The position numbers and the translations under genes were made by a program. Below the pieces are notes generated by a model that saw only the letters and a list, made by a program, of their open reading frames with translations, made no database searches and was not told where the DNA came from. DNA of 64,000 bases, taken from the NCBI RefSeq assembly GCF_003605435.1, contig NZ_QXQB01000001.1, forward strand, positions 1,178,001 through 1,242,000, written 5' to 3'. Every line of letters starts with the position of its first letter. Within the stretch, counting starts at the first letter, position 1. The stretch comes from Paenibacillus pinisoli (lineage in GTDB: Bacteria; Bacillota; Bacilli; Paenibacillales; Paenibacillaceae). Shown here one piece after another: positions 9,605 to 17,746 of this stretch.

Positions 9605-10300
9605 AGATGCTCTATGCCGGGTTTCTCGGCTTGCAGATGCTCCTGGCGCGGCTACGAGTGCTCTATGCCGAGTTTCTCGGCTTACAGATGCTCCGTACGC
9701 TAACGCGAGTACTCTATGCCGAGTTTCTCGGCTTGCAGATGCTCCTGGCGCGGCTACGAGTGCTCTATGCCGAGTTTCTCGGCTTGCAGTCGCTCCTGGC
9801 GCGGCCACGGATGCTCTATGCCGAGTTTCTCGGCTTGCAGATGCTCCGTACGCTACCGCGAGTACTCTATGCCGAGTTTCTCGGCTTACAGTTGCTCCGT
9901 GCGCTACCGGCGAGTGCTCTATGCCGAGTTTCTCGGCTTACAGATGCTCCGTACGCTAACGCGAGTACTCTTTGCCGAGTTTGTCGGCTTACAGATACTC
10001 TGTACGCTACCGGCGAGTGCTCTATGCCGAGTTTCTCGGCTTGCAGATGCTTCGTTCGCTACCGTGAGTACTCTATGCCGAGTTTCTCGGCTTGCAGTTT
10101 CTCCAACGCAACTCGCGGATGCTCTATGCCGAGTTTCTCGGCTTACAGATGCTCCGTACGCTAACGCGAGTACTCTATGCCGAGTTTCTCGGCTTGCAGT
10201 TTCTTCAACGCAACTCGCGGATGCCCTATGCCGAGTTTCTCGGCTTGCAGTTCCTCCGGGGCGCGACAAGTTGGTGCTCTGGCCGCGCGTCGGCTTGCAG
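9605..10300. repeat. Tandem 51-bp hairpin repeat array 1 (13 units plus a decayed one)
   Basis: The core GCCGAGTTTCTCGGCTT recurs with cores beginning at 9616, 9667, 9718, 9769, 9820, 9871, 9923, 9974, 10026, 10077, 10128, 10179 and 10230, plus a degenerate unit near 10282. Spacing is 51 bases, except 52 at two junctions. Each core is an inverted repeat (GCCGAG, TTT loop, CTCGGC). The remaining 30 or so bases come in a few types, marked by CTCCTGGCGCGG, CTCCGTACGCTAACG or TTCAACGCAACTCG, that alternate irregularly. Frames are open in several phases on both strands because 51 is a multiple of three, but the 52-base steps change phase and there are no ribosome sites, so I treat the array as non-coding. 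It fills the gap between the tRNA terminator and a minus-strand terminator. Confidence 0.93.
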
Positions 10301-10345
10301 CCTCCACCTATGTACCCATTACGCCTATGCCCGAAACGGAAGCAA

Positions 10346-10377
10346 CAAAAACTCCTCGTACAAATCGCGCGAGGAGT
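10346..10377 (-). terminator. Minus-strand terminator between the two repeat arrays
   Basis: Stem ACTCCTCG/CGAGGAGT (10351-10358 with 10370-10377), followed on the minus strand by TTTTTGTTGC. The nearest upstream gene on that strand is the kinase gene ending at 10794, so its transcript would include the whole 38-bp array. Confidence 0.75.
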
Positions 10378-10474
10378 CCATGTAGACGGCTAACCCGCCT
10401 GGTTCAAATGTCCTAATACTTGCTAGATACAAAACTAAAACAAACTTCGAAGCTAACTGATCAATGGACAACAA

Positions 10475-10790
10475 GTTCCACTGACTACTCTTCTGCTTCT
10501 CAAGCGCAACATGTTCTACAGCTGCTCGCCCGCACCTTAAGCTCAACAACCATTGACTACTCTCCCGCTCCTCAAGCACAACAAGCTCCACCAGTTACTC
10601 TCCCGCTGCTCAAGCGCAACAAGCTCCACTGGTTACTCTCCCGCTCCTCAAGCTCAACAAGTTCCACTGACTACTCTTCTGCTTCTCAAGCACAACAAGT
10701 TCCACTGGTTACTCTGCCGCTGCTCAAGCGCAACAAGCTCCACTAATTACTCTCCCGCTCCTCAAGCGCTACAAGTTCCGCTAGCTGACT
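10475..10790. repeat. Tandem 38-bp repeat array (about 8 units)
   Basis: Units containing TCTCCCGCTCCTCAAGC followed by CAACAAG and TTCCACTG recur at an exact 38-base period from about 10561 to 10789 (anchors 10561, 10599, 10637, 10675, 10713, 10751), with more degenerate copies back to about 10480. 38 is not a multiple of three, so the reading frame changes each unit and the array is non-coding. It is unrelated in sequence to the 51-bp arrays. The array lies directly after the stop codon of the kinase gene on the minus strand. Confidence 0.9.
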
Positions 10791-10793
10791 ATT

Positions 10794-11384
10794 CTACTCC
10801 CCTAGCGCAAACTTGCGAAGCTGTTCGATCTTCGCTTCAGTCAGCTCGCCGCTGTTGTCGAAGATGAGGATGCTGCTTTCCGGAATGTCCCAGTTGATGG
10901 CCGGCACAAAATCGACGCGTTTCTGGAAATCGCCCCAATTGTCCAGCTTCCACGTATCGCGCTCCGTACCCCTAGCGACAATTCGGCTATGCTGCAGCTC
11001 CATGTCCTGCAATGTAACGACAATAACCTTCACATCGACCTGCTCTTTCGTCAGCTTCGCTGCAGCTAGCACGTCTTCGATCCATTCACGGTTTTTCAGC
11101 TCTGCTGTAAACGGGGAGATCATAAAGACGTTTTGCCCCGCAGCCAAGTTCTCGATACAGACATCCTTGGCCGAGTCGTATTCCAGATCACGCAAGTTTT
11201 GCTTATAGAAATCGGAATCGCGGTCCTTCGGGTCCATCCCCTTCATCTCAAGGATCGCTTCCACAAATCGCCCGCCAATCGTATCACGGTCCAGAAACGC
11301 CGCCGGAATAAACTCGCTCAGCTTAAGCGCCACCGTCGTCTTCCCTGTTCCTGCTACTCCTACAAAAAACACCAGCTTCTGCAT
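10794..11384 (-). CDS. P-loop kinase-like ATPase
   Basis: 196 residues from MQKLVFFVG. Walker A GVAGTGKT lies at about residues 9-16, followed by FLDRDTIGG, a pattern typical of small-molecule kinases of the AAA_33 / gluconate- or shikimate-kinase-like group; a later ARGTERDTWKL segment could be the lid arginines. The substrate is unknown. ATG 11384 is preferred, with G-rich GGGGGCGG upstream; a GTG at 11399 is the alternative. It is cytoplasmic. On the same strand upstream are two small unknown genes. Its 3-prime region is the 38-bp repeat array ending in a terminator. Confidence 0.8.
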   Translation of the reverse strand: MQKLVFFVGVAGTGKTTVALKLSEFIPAAFLDRDTIGGRFVEAILEMKGMDPKDRDSDFYKQNLRDLEYDSAKDVCIENLAAGQNVFMISPFTAELKNREWIEDVLAAAKLTKEQVDVKVIVVTLQDMELQHSRIVARGTERDTWKLDNWGDFQKRVDFVPAINWDIPESSILIFDNSGELTEAKIEQLRKFALGE

Positions 11385-11433
11385 CCAATCCGCCCCCACA
11401 ACTTTTTAGGACAAATTATACCATGGATGACTC

Positions 11434-11790
11434 TCAAAGAGTATCAGCAAGCGCAGCTTCCACATCGCGCCTGACATCATCGTCCGCCAGAATGCTCTCT
11501 TGCAGCGATTGCCGCTCTGTCTTCTCTCCAGGCTCTATCGCTGAGGAAGTAATATCCTCGAAGGCTTGATGCAGATTGTTGTCGAACCAGTCCGTCTCCC
11601 GGTCCGCATCATTGCGCAGCACCGACCGCAGGACAGCAATTCCGCCCTCATTCGCAAAATAAGCTAGCACCACCGGAGCGGATGCCGAATCCGTCTCCAC
11701 TTCCACCTCTGCGCATGGCTCGCCATCCCGGCTCACAATCCCTCTTACCCGAGCGCTTCTCACGTTCACTTCTTCTCTCACTCCTTCCAC
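11434..11790 (-). CDS. Acidic small protein of unknown function
   Basis: 118 residues, acidic (VEVETDSASAP, EDITSSAIEPGEKTE), with no signal peptide or membrane segment; family not recognised. The annotated start is GTG at 11790, but it has no ribosome site; an in-frame GTG at 11769, preceded by GGAAGGAG, is a better candidate, giving about 111 residues. It begins three bases after the stop of the next upstream gene (11794), so the pair is probably translated from one mRNA. Nothing nearby indicates the role. Confidence 0.65.
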   Translation of the reverse strand: MEGVREEVNVRSARVRGIVSRDGEPCAEVEVETDSASAPVVLAYFANEGGIAVLRSVLRNDADRETDWFDNNLHQAFEDITSSAIEPGEKTERQSLQESILADDDVRRDVEAALADTL

Positions 11791-11793
11791 CAG

Positions 11794-12132
11794 TTAAAAT
11801 AGTCCCATCGATTCAATATGCCGCTTCGTCTCGCTTGTGCCGCATTCATGCAGCAGCCGATAGATACGGCCAATAATGTCGTCGGTCGCGCCGTTCAGCA
11901 CATCATCATTGTCGGGCGAGAAGGGGCTTCCCGCAAAATGAAAGGTCTGAGCCTCATCCATAGACGCCAGCTCTTCAAACAGTTCCCTGAGCGCATTGAC
12001 TTGATCCTCGTTCGCGTGAATTTCCAGCTCGTAGGCCGCCGCCCCTTGATCCTCTAATATTTGACCAGCCTGTACGGATACATAAAAGGTTTTGCTGCCT
12101 TCAAATCTTTCTTCGTGACGATGCTCATCCAT
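11794..12132 (-). CDS. Small soluble protein of unknown function, paired with the next gene
   Basis: 112 residues, acidic, with a predicted alpha/beta fold: an N-terminal strand FYVSVQAGQI, the helix NALRELFEELASM, and a C-terminal helix DDIIGRIYRLLHECG. No known motif. It is the first gene of a tight minus-strand pair with 11434-11790 and is divergent from asnO, with about 150 bases between them. I do not recognise the family. Confidence 0.7.
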   Translation of the reverse strand: MDEHRHEERFEGSKTFYVSVQAGQILEDQGAAAYELEIHANEDQVNALRELFEELASMDEAQTFHFAGSPFSPDNDDVLNGATDDIIGRIYRLLHECGTSETKRHIESMGLF

Positions 12133-12157
12133 TATTCCATATCCATTCCTTCCGTTA

Positions 12158-12184
12158 TCATATTGCCTCTTAGCGACATACCGT
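12158..12184 (+). promoter_or_regulatory. Possible SigmaE-like promoter of asnO
   Basis: TCATATT (12158-12164) matches the SigmaE -35 consensus KMATATT fully. CATACCGT (12177-12184) matches 6 of 8 of the -10 consensus CATACAHT, but the 12-base spacer is shorter than the usual 13-15. B. subtilis asnO is sporulation-controlled, which is why I looked. Weak evidence. Confidence 0.2.
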
Positions 12185-12285
12185 TCCCCCTTAGCTTCCC
12201 CCGCCGGACAGACATTTTATCCCTTTTTTCAGCATATAACTGTTATTATCGCAACTGGAGTCCAGCAAAGAGAGGAATGAGACAG

Positions 12286-14130
12286 ATGTGCGGAATAACC
12301 GGCTGGATTGATTGGAACAGCGACTTGACCAGAGAAAGCGACAATCTGGAGCGCATGACGGACACACTCGCCCCGCGCGGCCCCGATGCGGCGGGAACCT
12401 GGATTACAACCCACTGCGCGCTCGGACATCGCCGGCTCTCGGTTATGGATCCGGAGAACGGCGCCCAGCCCATGATTCGGTACACGGGAGACGATCAATA
12501 TGTAGTCGTCTATAACGGAGAGCTATATAACGCTCCGGAGCTGAAGAGGGAGCTGGAGAGCCGCGGGCGCTCCTTTACGACAACCTGCGACACGGAAGTG
12601 CTGCTTGTCGCTTTTATGGAGTGGGGCAGAGCTTGCGTGGAGCGATTCAACGGCATATTCGCCTTTGCCATATGGGATGTAACGGCCCAGGAGCTGTTCC
12701 TCGCAAGAGACCGGCTTGGCGTGAAGCCGCTATTCTTCAGCAATCGGGACGATTTGTTTATTTTTGGTTCAGAGCCAAAATGCATTTTGGAGCACTCCGC
12801 AGTCAAAGCGGAGGTTGGAGCGGAAGGCCTAGCCGAAATCTTCGTCATGGGACCGGCGCGCACGCCAGGCCACGGCGTATATAAAGACTTAAGCGAGCTT
12901 AAGCCCGGACAATGCATGGTCGTGAACCGTGCAGGCGTGAAGACGATCACGTATTGGCAGCTTCGAAGCACCCCGCATGAGCATAATGTGCAGCAAACGG
13001 CCCAGCATGTCAGAGGGCTGCTGGAGGATACGGTCATCCGCCAGCTTATTTCCGATGTGCCCGTATGCACGCTGCTGTCAGGCGGCCTAGATTCAAGCGC
13101 GCTGACGACGATTGCAGTCAACTACTACGCCAAGAACGGGCAAGGCAACGTCCATACGTATTCTGTGGATTACCGCGATAACGACAAGCACTTCCAGGCG
13201 CATGCCTTCCAGCCCAACAGCGATGCGCCATGGATCGAGCGGATGACCTCGCATCTCGGCACGGTCCATCATTCGATCCAGTTCGATACGCCGGAGCTGG
13301 TCGCAGCGCTGCACCATGCTACGCTTGCCCGCGACTTGCCGGGCATGGCCGATGTGGACGCTTCCCTGCTGCTCTTCTGCCATGAAATCAAGAAAGGCGC
13401 CACCGTCGCCATCTCCGGAGAGGCCGCTGACGAAATATTCGGCGGATACCCGTGGTTCCACCGGGAGGAAGCGCTGAAGGCCGATACCTTCCCTTGGTCG
13501 CTTGCGACAAAGATGCGCGCAGATCTGCTGTCCCCCGAGGTTGCAGCATGGATCAAGCCAGAGCAATATATCGGCGACCGGTACGCCGACGCAGTGGCGG
13601 AGGTTCCGCAGCTGGATGGCGATGACGAGGTCCGCAAGCGGATGCGGCGCATGTCTTATTTGAACATAACGCGTTTTATGCCTACGCTGCTGGACCGGAA
13701 GGACCGGATGAGCATGGCTGCAGGGCTTGAGGTTCGCGTCCCCTTTTGCGACCATCGGCTGGTGGAGTATGTTTGGAACATTCCGTGGGAAATCAAGGCT
13801 TCAGGCGACCGGGAAAAAGGCATCCTGCGACAGGCCCTGCAAGGCATTCTGCCGGATGACGTCCTGTGGAGAAAGAAAAGCCCGTACCCGAAAACGCATA
13901 ACCCTAATTATTTGACAGCAGTCAAGGGCCTGCTGCTGGATGTGCTGAATGACCCTTCCTCCCCGCTGCTTCCCTTAATCAATGCCAAAAAAGTGAGGGA
14001 GCTTGCGGAATCGGAAAGCGCCAGCTCGAACATTCCCTGGTTCGGCCAGCTCATGTCCGGCCCGCAGCTGTTCGCTTATCTGTATCAGGTCAATTTGTGG
14101 CTGAAGCAATACAACGTTTCCGTCGGTTGA
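12286..14130 (+). CDS. asnO: Asparagine synthetase (glutamine-hydrolysing), AsnO type
   Basis: Makes asparagine from aspartate, ATP and glutamine. The 614-residue protein equals the length of B. subtilis AsnO (YisO) and resembles it throughout (start MCGITGWIDW, end region PWFGQLMSGPQL). N-terminal glutaminase domain with nucleophile Cys2 and oxyanion motifs (GHRRLSVMD, YNGELYN); C-terminal synthetase domain with pyrophosphate loop SGGLDSS at 265-271 and SGEAADEIFGGYPWF. The start is fixed by Cys2 being the nucleophile, with GAGGAA upstream; the frame is open further upstream but that part is not family-like. Single-gene unit followed by a terminator. In B. subtilis asnO functions in sporulation. 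Confidence 0.95.
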   Translation: MCGITGWIDWNSDLTRESDNLERMTDTLAPRGPDAAGTWITTHCALGHRRLSVMDPENGAQPMIRYTGDDQYVVVYNGELYNAPELKRELESRGRSFTTTCDTEVLLVAFMEWGRACVERFNGIFAFAIWDVTAQELFLARDRLGVKPLFFSNRDDLFIFGSEPKCILEHSAVKAEVGAEGLAEIFVMGPARTPGHGVYKDLSELKPGQCMVVNRAGVKTITYWQLRSTPHEHNVQQTAQHVRGLLEDTVIRQLISDVPVCTLLSGGLDSSALTTIAVNYYAKNGQGNVHTYSVDYRDNDKHFQAHAFQPNSDAPWIERMTSHLGTVHHSIQFDTPELVAALHHATLARDLPGMADVDASLLLFCHEIKKGATVAISGEAADEIFGGYPWFHREEALKADTFPWSLATKMRADLLSPEVAAWIKPEQYIGDRYADAVAEVPQLDGDDEVRKRMRRMSYLNITRFMPTLLDRKDRMSMAAGLEVRVPFCDHRLVEYVWNIPWEIKASGDREKGILRQALQGILPDDVLWRKKSPYPKTHNPNYLTAVKGLLLDVLNDPSSPLLPLINAKKVRELAESESASSNIPWFGQLMSGPQLFAYLYQVNLWLKQYNVSVG

Positions 14131-14144
14131 CGTAGGCCAAAAGA

Positions 14145-14182
14145 AGGGCTGCCCTCAAGTCATAATGACTTGCGGCAGCCCT
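14145..14182 (+). terminator. Terminator of asnO
   Basis: Long hairpin: outer AGGGCTGCC (14145-14153) pairs with GGCAGCCCT (14174-14182), inner AAGTCAT pairs with ATGACTT. It starts 14 bases after the stop. No strong T run follows. Confidence 0.7.
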
Positions 14183-14328
14183 ATTCGCATTCTATTGCCT
14201 TGCTATCGCCAGCCAGCCGATGCTGGACAAGGGCGTGGATCAGGCGTCAGGCGTCATCTCGCAGTTCCTGCGAATAACTATGAAAGAATCCTGAGCATCA
14301 GCCATTCGTCCTCCAACTCATAATATAA

Positions 14329-14375
14329 AAGCAGCCCGGAAGATCATCCTTTGCAGGACGCTCTCTGGGCTGCTT
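14329..14375 (-). terminator. Terminator of rph-rdgB
   Basis: Stem AAGCAGCCC (14329-14337) with GGGCTGCTT (14367-14375), followed on the minus strand by TTTATATTATG, 12 bases beyond the rdgB stop. Confidence 0.75.
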
Positions 14376-14386
14376 CTTTGTCTAGC

Positions 14387-15046
14387 TTATCCGTTAGCAA
14401 TACCTAGCTTCGCCATGAGTACCTTCAGCGCCTCGCCACGATGGCTGATTGCGCCTTTCTCCTCCTTGGACAGCTCAGCCATTCCTCTGCCTAGCTGCGG
14501 CAGCCAGAAAAGCGGATCGTAGCCGAAGCCTCCGTCGCCATGCGGACGGTCCGTAATGATGCCGTCAGCCGTGCCTTCGGCTTCAATGAACTCGCCCGTT
14601 GCCGGGTCATACAGGGCAAGCGCGCATACGAATTGGGCGCGGCTGAGCGCCTTGGAGCCATCGCTTAACGGGTATTCCGGCAGCTCGGCGCCAATCTGGC
14701 CCAGCTCCTGCAGCAGCTTCTCGTTGTTCGCGCTGTCTGATGCGCCCTCGCCCGCATAACGGGCGGAGTAGACGCCCGGCCTTCCCTCCAGCGCATCCAC
14801 GCATAAGCCGGAATCGTCCGCAAGCGCAGGCACGCCAAGCGCATCTCCGGTTGCCTTGGCCTTCAGCCTGGCATTAGCCGCGAATGTGTCCCCGTCTTCC
14901 ACGATATCCGGAATGGAAGGATAGTCGTACAGGCTGACGACCGATTTCCCCAGCTTCTGAAGCGCGTGGGCAAATTCCTTTACTTTTCCGGCATTCTTGG
15001 TAGCAACGACGACCGTCTCATGACCTTCAAGCCAATTGTTCGACAT
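14387..15046 (-). CDS. rdgB: XTP/dITP diphosphatase (RdgB/HAM1 family)
   Basis: Removes non-canonical purine nucleotides (XTP, ITP, dITP) from the pool. 219 residues with the family motifs: TKNAGKVKEF near the N-terminus, ALADDSGLCVDAL with the catalytic acidic pair, FGYDPLFW and the C-terminal SHRGEAL. ATG 15046 is chosen because GGAGG lies eight bases upstream, overlapping the end of rph; a TTG at 15061 is less likely. It follows rph by four bases, so is translationally coupled, the same rph-rdgB (ysnA) order as in B. subtilis. Confidence 0.95.
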   Translation of the reverse strand: MSNNWLEGHETVVVATKNAGKVKEFAHALQKLGKSVVSLYDYPSIPDIVEDGDTFAANARLKAKATGDALGVPALADDSGLCVDALEGRPGVYSARYAGEGASDSANNEKLLQELGQIGAELPEYPLSDGSKALSRAQFVCALALYDPATGEFIEAEGTADGIITDRPHGDGGFGYDPLFWLPQLGRGMAELSKEEKGAISHRGEALKVLMAKLGIANG

Positions 15047-15050
15047 TCGC

Positions 15051-15788
15051 TTAACCTCCAATTCGAGCGGCGACCTCGCCGAGAACCTCGCGCTGCTTCT
15101 CGATCAGCTCGGCGATGCCGGCCTCGCCAAGCGCCAGCAGCTCATTCAGCTCCTCGCGGGAGAACGGCGCTTCCTCGCCCGTGCCTTGAACCTCGACGAA
15201 TTTGCCGCTGCCGGTCATCACGACATTCATGTCGACCTTCGCTTTGGAATCTTCTTCGTAATTCAGGTCAAGCAGCGCCTTCTCCTGGATAACGCCTACG
15301 CTGACGGAAGCCAGGAAGTCGCGAATCGGATATTTATTGAAGGAGACTGTTCTCGAAATATGATGCACCGCAAGAGCCAGTGCCACGAATGCGCCGGTAA
15401 TCGACGTCGTGCGCGTGCCGCCGTCGGCTTGAATCACATCGCAATCAAGCGTAATCGTACGTTCGCCAAGCGCGCTCAGATCGACTACAGACCGCAGAGC
15501 CCGGCCGATCAGGCGCTGAATCTCCATCGTGCGTCCCGTCAGCTTGCCTCTGGCAGACTCGCGCTGGTTGCGAGAATGAGTAGCACGCGGCAGCATGGAA
15601 TACTCTGCCGTAATCCAGCCCTTGCCCTGCCCCTTCATAAAAGGCGGCACTCGCTCCTCGATGCTGGCTGTACAGATAACCTTCGTGTCGCCAACCTCGA
15701 TCAAGACCGATCCTTCCGCGTGTTTGTTTACATTCGTCGTCATCGATACCGGCCGAAGCTGGTTCGGCTCCCGGCTGTCATTTCTCAT
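15051..15788 (-). CDS. rph: Ribonuclease PH
   Basis: Phosphorolytic 3-prime exoribonuclease that trims tRNA precursors. 245 residues, full length, with the family core: [15 protein letters not shown] and [11 protein letters not shown] for RNA and phosphate binding, and [20 protein letters not shown] for the active-site acidic residues. The start at 15788 is preceded by AGGAGG. rdgB begins four bases after its stop; gerM, usually just upstream in Bacillus, is separated here by a small lipoprotein gene. Confidence 0.97.
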   Translation of the reverse strand: MRNDSREPNQLRPVSMTTNVNKHAEGSVLIEVGDTKVICTASIEERVPPFMKGQGKGWITAEYSMLPRATHSRNQRESARGKLTGRTMEIQRLIGRALRSVVDLSALGERTITLDCDVIQADGGTRTTSITGAFVALALAVHHISRTVSFNKYPIRDFLASVSVGVIQEKALLDLNYEEDSKAKVDMNVVMTGSGKFVEVQGTGEEAPFSREELNELLALGEAGIAELIEKQREVLGEVAARIGG

Positions 15789-15930
15789 TTGATAAGCCTC
15801 CTGAAATCATTCATCCATTTTTAACCCTTCCTATTTTATCAAAGACCCGGATGGAATGCATCTACAGGAGCAAAATACACGCTTACGTTATCCAGATCCG
15901 CCGCTGCTTCTCTCCTTACCGCGTACTGCA

Positions 15931-16341
15931 TTAAGGAGCAGAACCATGAAACTGAAATGCCTCTCCGCACTGGGTTCGCGTAACCTCGATTTCGGTAAAA
16001 TGAGTCCGTACACCGTCTATTTCGGTGCCCCCTGTGCCTCCCACATTGACGCATAACGGATCGACGGCTGTCCGGTTGCCCTCCCGGTCCACCCAGTAGT
16101 ATTGGTTAATAACCGTTCCGGCATCAAACATAGGAGTAGATGTGTCATAGCGTCCTTGCTCGTCGACCGGAATAACGTCATACTCTCCTTCTTGGGCGAG
16201 CAGAGGCGCGCCAGGCACATTGTAAGTCACCCGAATAACGCCCTCATAATGCTCCGGTATTAGAAAAAGATCATACGTCCCCTTGTTCGAGAAGCAGCCC
16301 GCAAGCAGAAATGTCATTGCGATCAGTGCCAGTTTCTTCAT
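15931..16341 (-). CDS. Small secreted lipoprotein of unknown function
   Basis: 136 residues from MKKLALIAMTFLLAGC. A lipoprotein signal peptide ends in the lipobox LLAGC with the lipidated Cys at residue 16, so the product should sit on the outer face of the membrane. The mature part has LIPEHYEGVIRVTYNVPGAP, repeated aromatic and Gly residues, and two further Cys residues that could form a disulfide. The form recalls small lipoproteins of the DUF6843 type, from memory and unverified. ATG 16341 is preferred to upstream starts because GGGAGGAG precedes it. It lies between gerM and rph on the same strand. Confidence 0.8.
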   Translation of the reverse strand: MKKLALIAMTFLLAGCFSNKGTYDLFLIPEHYEGVIRVTYNVPGAPLLAQEGEYDVIPVDEQGRYDTSTPMFDAGTVINQYYWVDREGNRTAVDPLCVNVGGTGGTEIDGVRTHFTEIEVTRTQCGEAFQFHGSAP

Positions 16342-16490
16342 CCAATCTCCTCCCTCCAACTGCGCTTGATCTAGCCCAGTGAATGAATCGCCGCGCTGAC
16401 TGCAAACCGGCAATCTGTACTATAAAGTGAGCAGCCGCGTTGATTACAGAACGCCAATTCGCCCTTCAAAGTTGCAAGATGCGACGATAA

Positions 16491-16535
16491 AAAAGACCAG
16501 CCCCCGGCAGCATACGCTCCCTTGGGCCAGTCTTT
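16491..16535 (-). terminator. Terminator of gerM
   Basis: Stem AAAGACCAGCCC (16492-16503) with GGGCCAGTCTTT (16524-16535, one mismatch), followed on the minus strand by TTTTTTATCG, 13 bases beyond the gerM stop. Confidence 0.85.
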
Positions 16536-16548
16536 CAGCTGGGTGATA

Positions 16549-17616
16549 TTAAGATTTCAGCGCATTGACATGATGCGGTCTGCCGACTGGCTGGCTGTAG
16601 GAGTTGTTGCTGTCGTCCACCAGGTTCGTCTCGCCGTTAATCCGGATTTGAACCTGAGCCGCTTTCGTGCTCTCCGTTAGCGACAGCACGACGGACTGCA
16701 GCATCTCGGACGGGATTGGCAGGCCTGTGACATAAGAGTCGTCTTGCAGGTCAACGACAAGCACGCCATCCTTCTCTTCGATGTTGGACACTTCCACATT
16801 GGACATAATGACGCTTGTCAGCTTTTTCTTATCCAGCGGTCCCTGGATCAATTGCTCCAGCGCCGCATGCGCCGTCGAGTCGGAGCGCTCAATCAGCCTT
16901 GTGACCGGAACATAATACTGCTCTTCATGCAGTGTCTCGGAAGAGAAGTAGAGGGTAACCGGATAAGAGCTTGCTACGCTGACGCCGTCCGCTTGCTCGA
17001 TGTTGATGCCGATCGAGCGGTTCAGATCGCCTTGGATCGGGAAGCCTGCCACCGGCATCGCCTCAAGCGGCTCGCCTTCAACTTGAAGCTCTACGCCTTC
17101 AATGCCGCTCATAGCCGTGAGCGTCCAAGTAATCGCTTCGACAATCGCGCGCTCGTCCTGCTCCGGATAATTCGTGAAAGCCTCGGACAGGTTGATTTTC
17201 GCCACCTTGCGCTCTTGATCGTATTCATAGGACATCACTTGTGTCCCCTGCGGGATCAGCGCGCGGAAGTCCTCTGGCAGGAGCGAGGCGTAAGCGCCGC
17301 TGTCGACCATAATTTCGAGCGCCTTCTGAGGCGCCGAATCCTTCGCCGTCAGCGCTGCCGGCACCGTAATCGGAGCCAGATAGCCATTCGCATCTTGCAG
17401 ATAAACCGTCAATGTGGACGCTGTTACTCCTTCGGCCGGAGCCTGTCCGGTAGGTTCTCCTTCGCCCTCGATGCCGTCGGTTTGCTCCACCTGCTGCTGC
17501 GGCGGGTCGATCGACTTGCTTGTCTGCTGTGAGAACAATCCGCAGCCCGCGGTCAGAACGGGCAGTGCCAGAAGGGCGACGTATGCGGTGCGGCGAATCC
17601 ATTTTTTCTGAATCAT
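16549..17616 (-). CDS. gerM: Spore germination lipoprotein GerM
   Basis: Lipoprotein needed in Bacillus for spore cortex formation and germination. 355 residues from MIQKKWIRRT: signal peptide and lipobox LTAGC, a Gln/Pro/Glu-rich linker, then two GerMN domains in tandem (about 60-200 and 205-345) with the paired pattern VYLQDANGYLAPITV / VTLYFSSETLHEEQYYVPV. ATG 17616 has GGGGAGGA upstream; the longer open frame before it is not protein-like. The gerM, rph, rdgB order matches B. subtilis, with an extra lipoprotein inserted. Confidence 0.93.
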   Translation of the reverse strand: MIQKKWIRRTAYVALLALPVLTAGCGLFSQQTSKSIDPPQQQVEQTDGIEGEGEPTGQAPAEGVTASTLTVYLQDANGYLAPITVPAALTAKDSAPQKALEIMVDSGAYASLLPEDFRALIPQGTQVMSYEYDQERKVAKINLSEAFTNYPEQDERAIVEAITWTLTAMSGIEGVELQVEGEPLEAMPVAGFPIQGDLNRSIGINIEQADGVSVASSYPVTLYFSSETLHEEQYYVPVTRLIERSDSTAHAALEQLIQGPLDKKKLTSVIMSNVEVSNIEEKDGVLVVDLQDDSYVTGLPIPSEMLQSVVLSLTESTKAAQVQIRINGETNLVDDSNNSYSQPVGRPHHVNALKS

Positions 17617-17746
17617 GTTGAAAATTCCTCCCCAATTGATTTTAGCCTGTCGGCCTTTGTACAACTCCTCATTTGTAGTAATATGTATACGAGCCCTTCC
17701 CTGTTTTAGACCAGTTTTGTCCATAAAATCATGAGGGGGAACCATA

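Noticed and set aside
9605..10300. CRISPR array (regular repeats with spacers)
   Set aside because: The 30-base interval is itself repeated in a few types, not unique, the repeat is part of a 51-bp tandem unit, and no cas genes are nearby.
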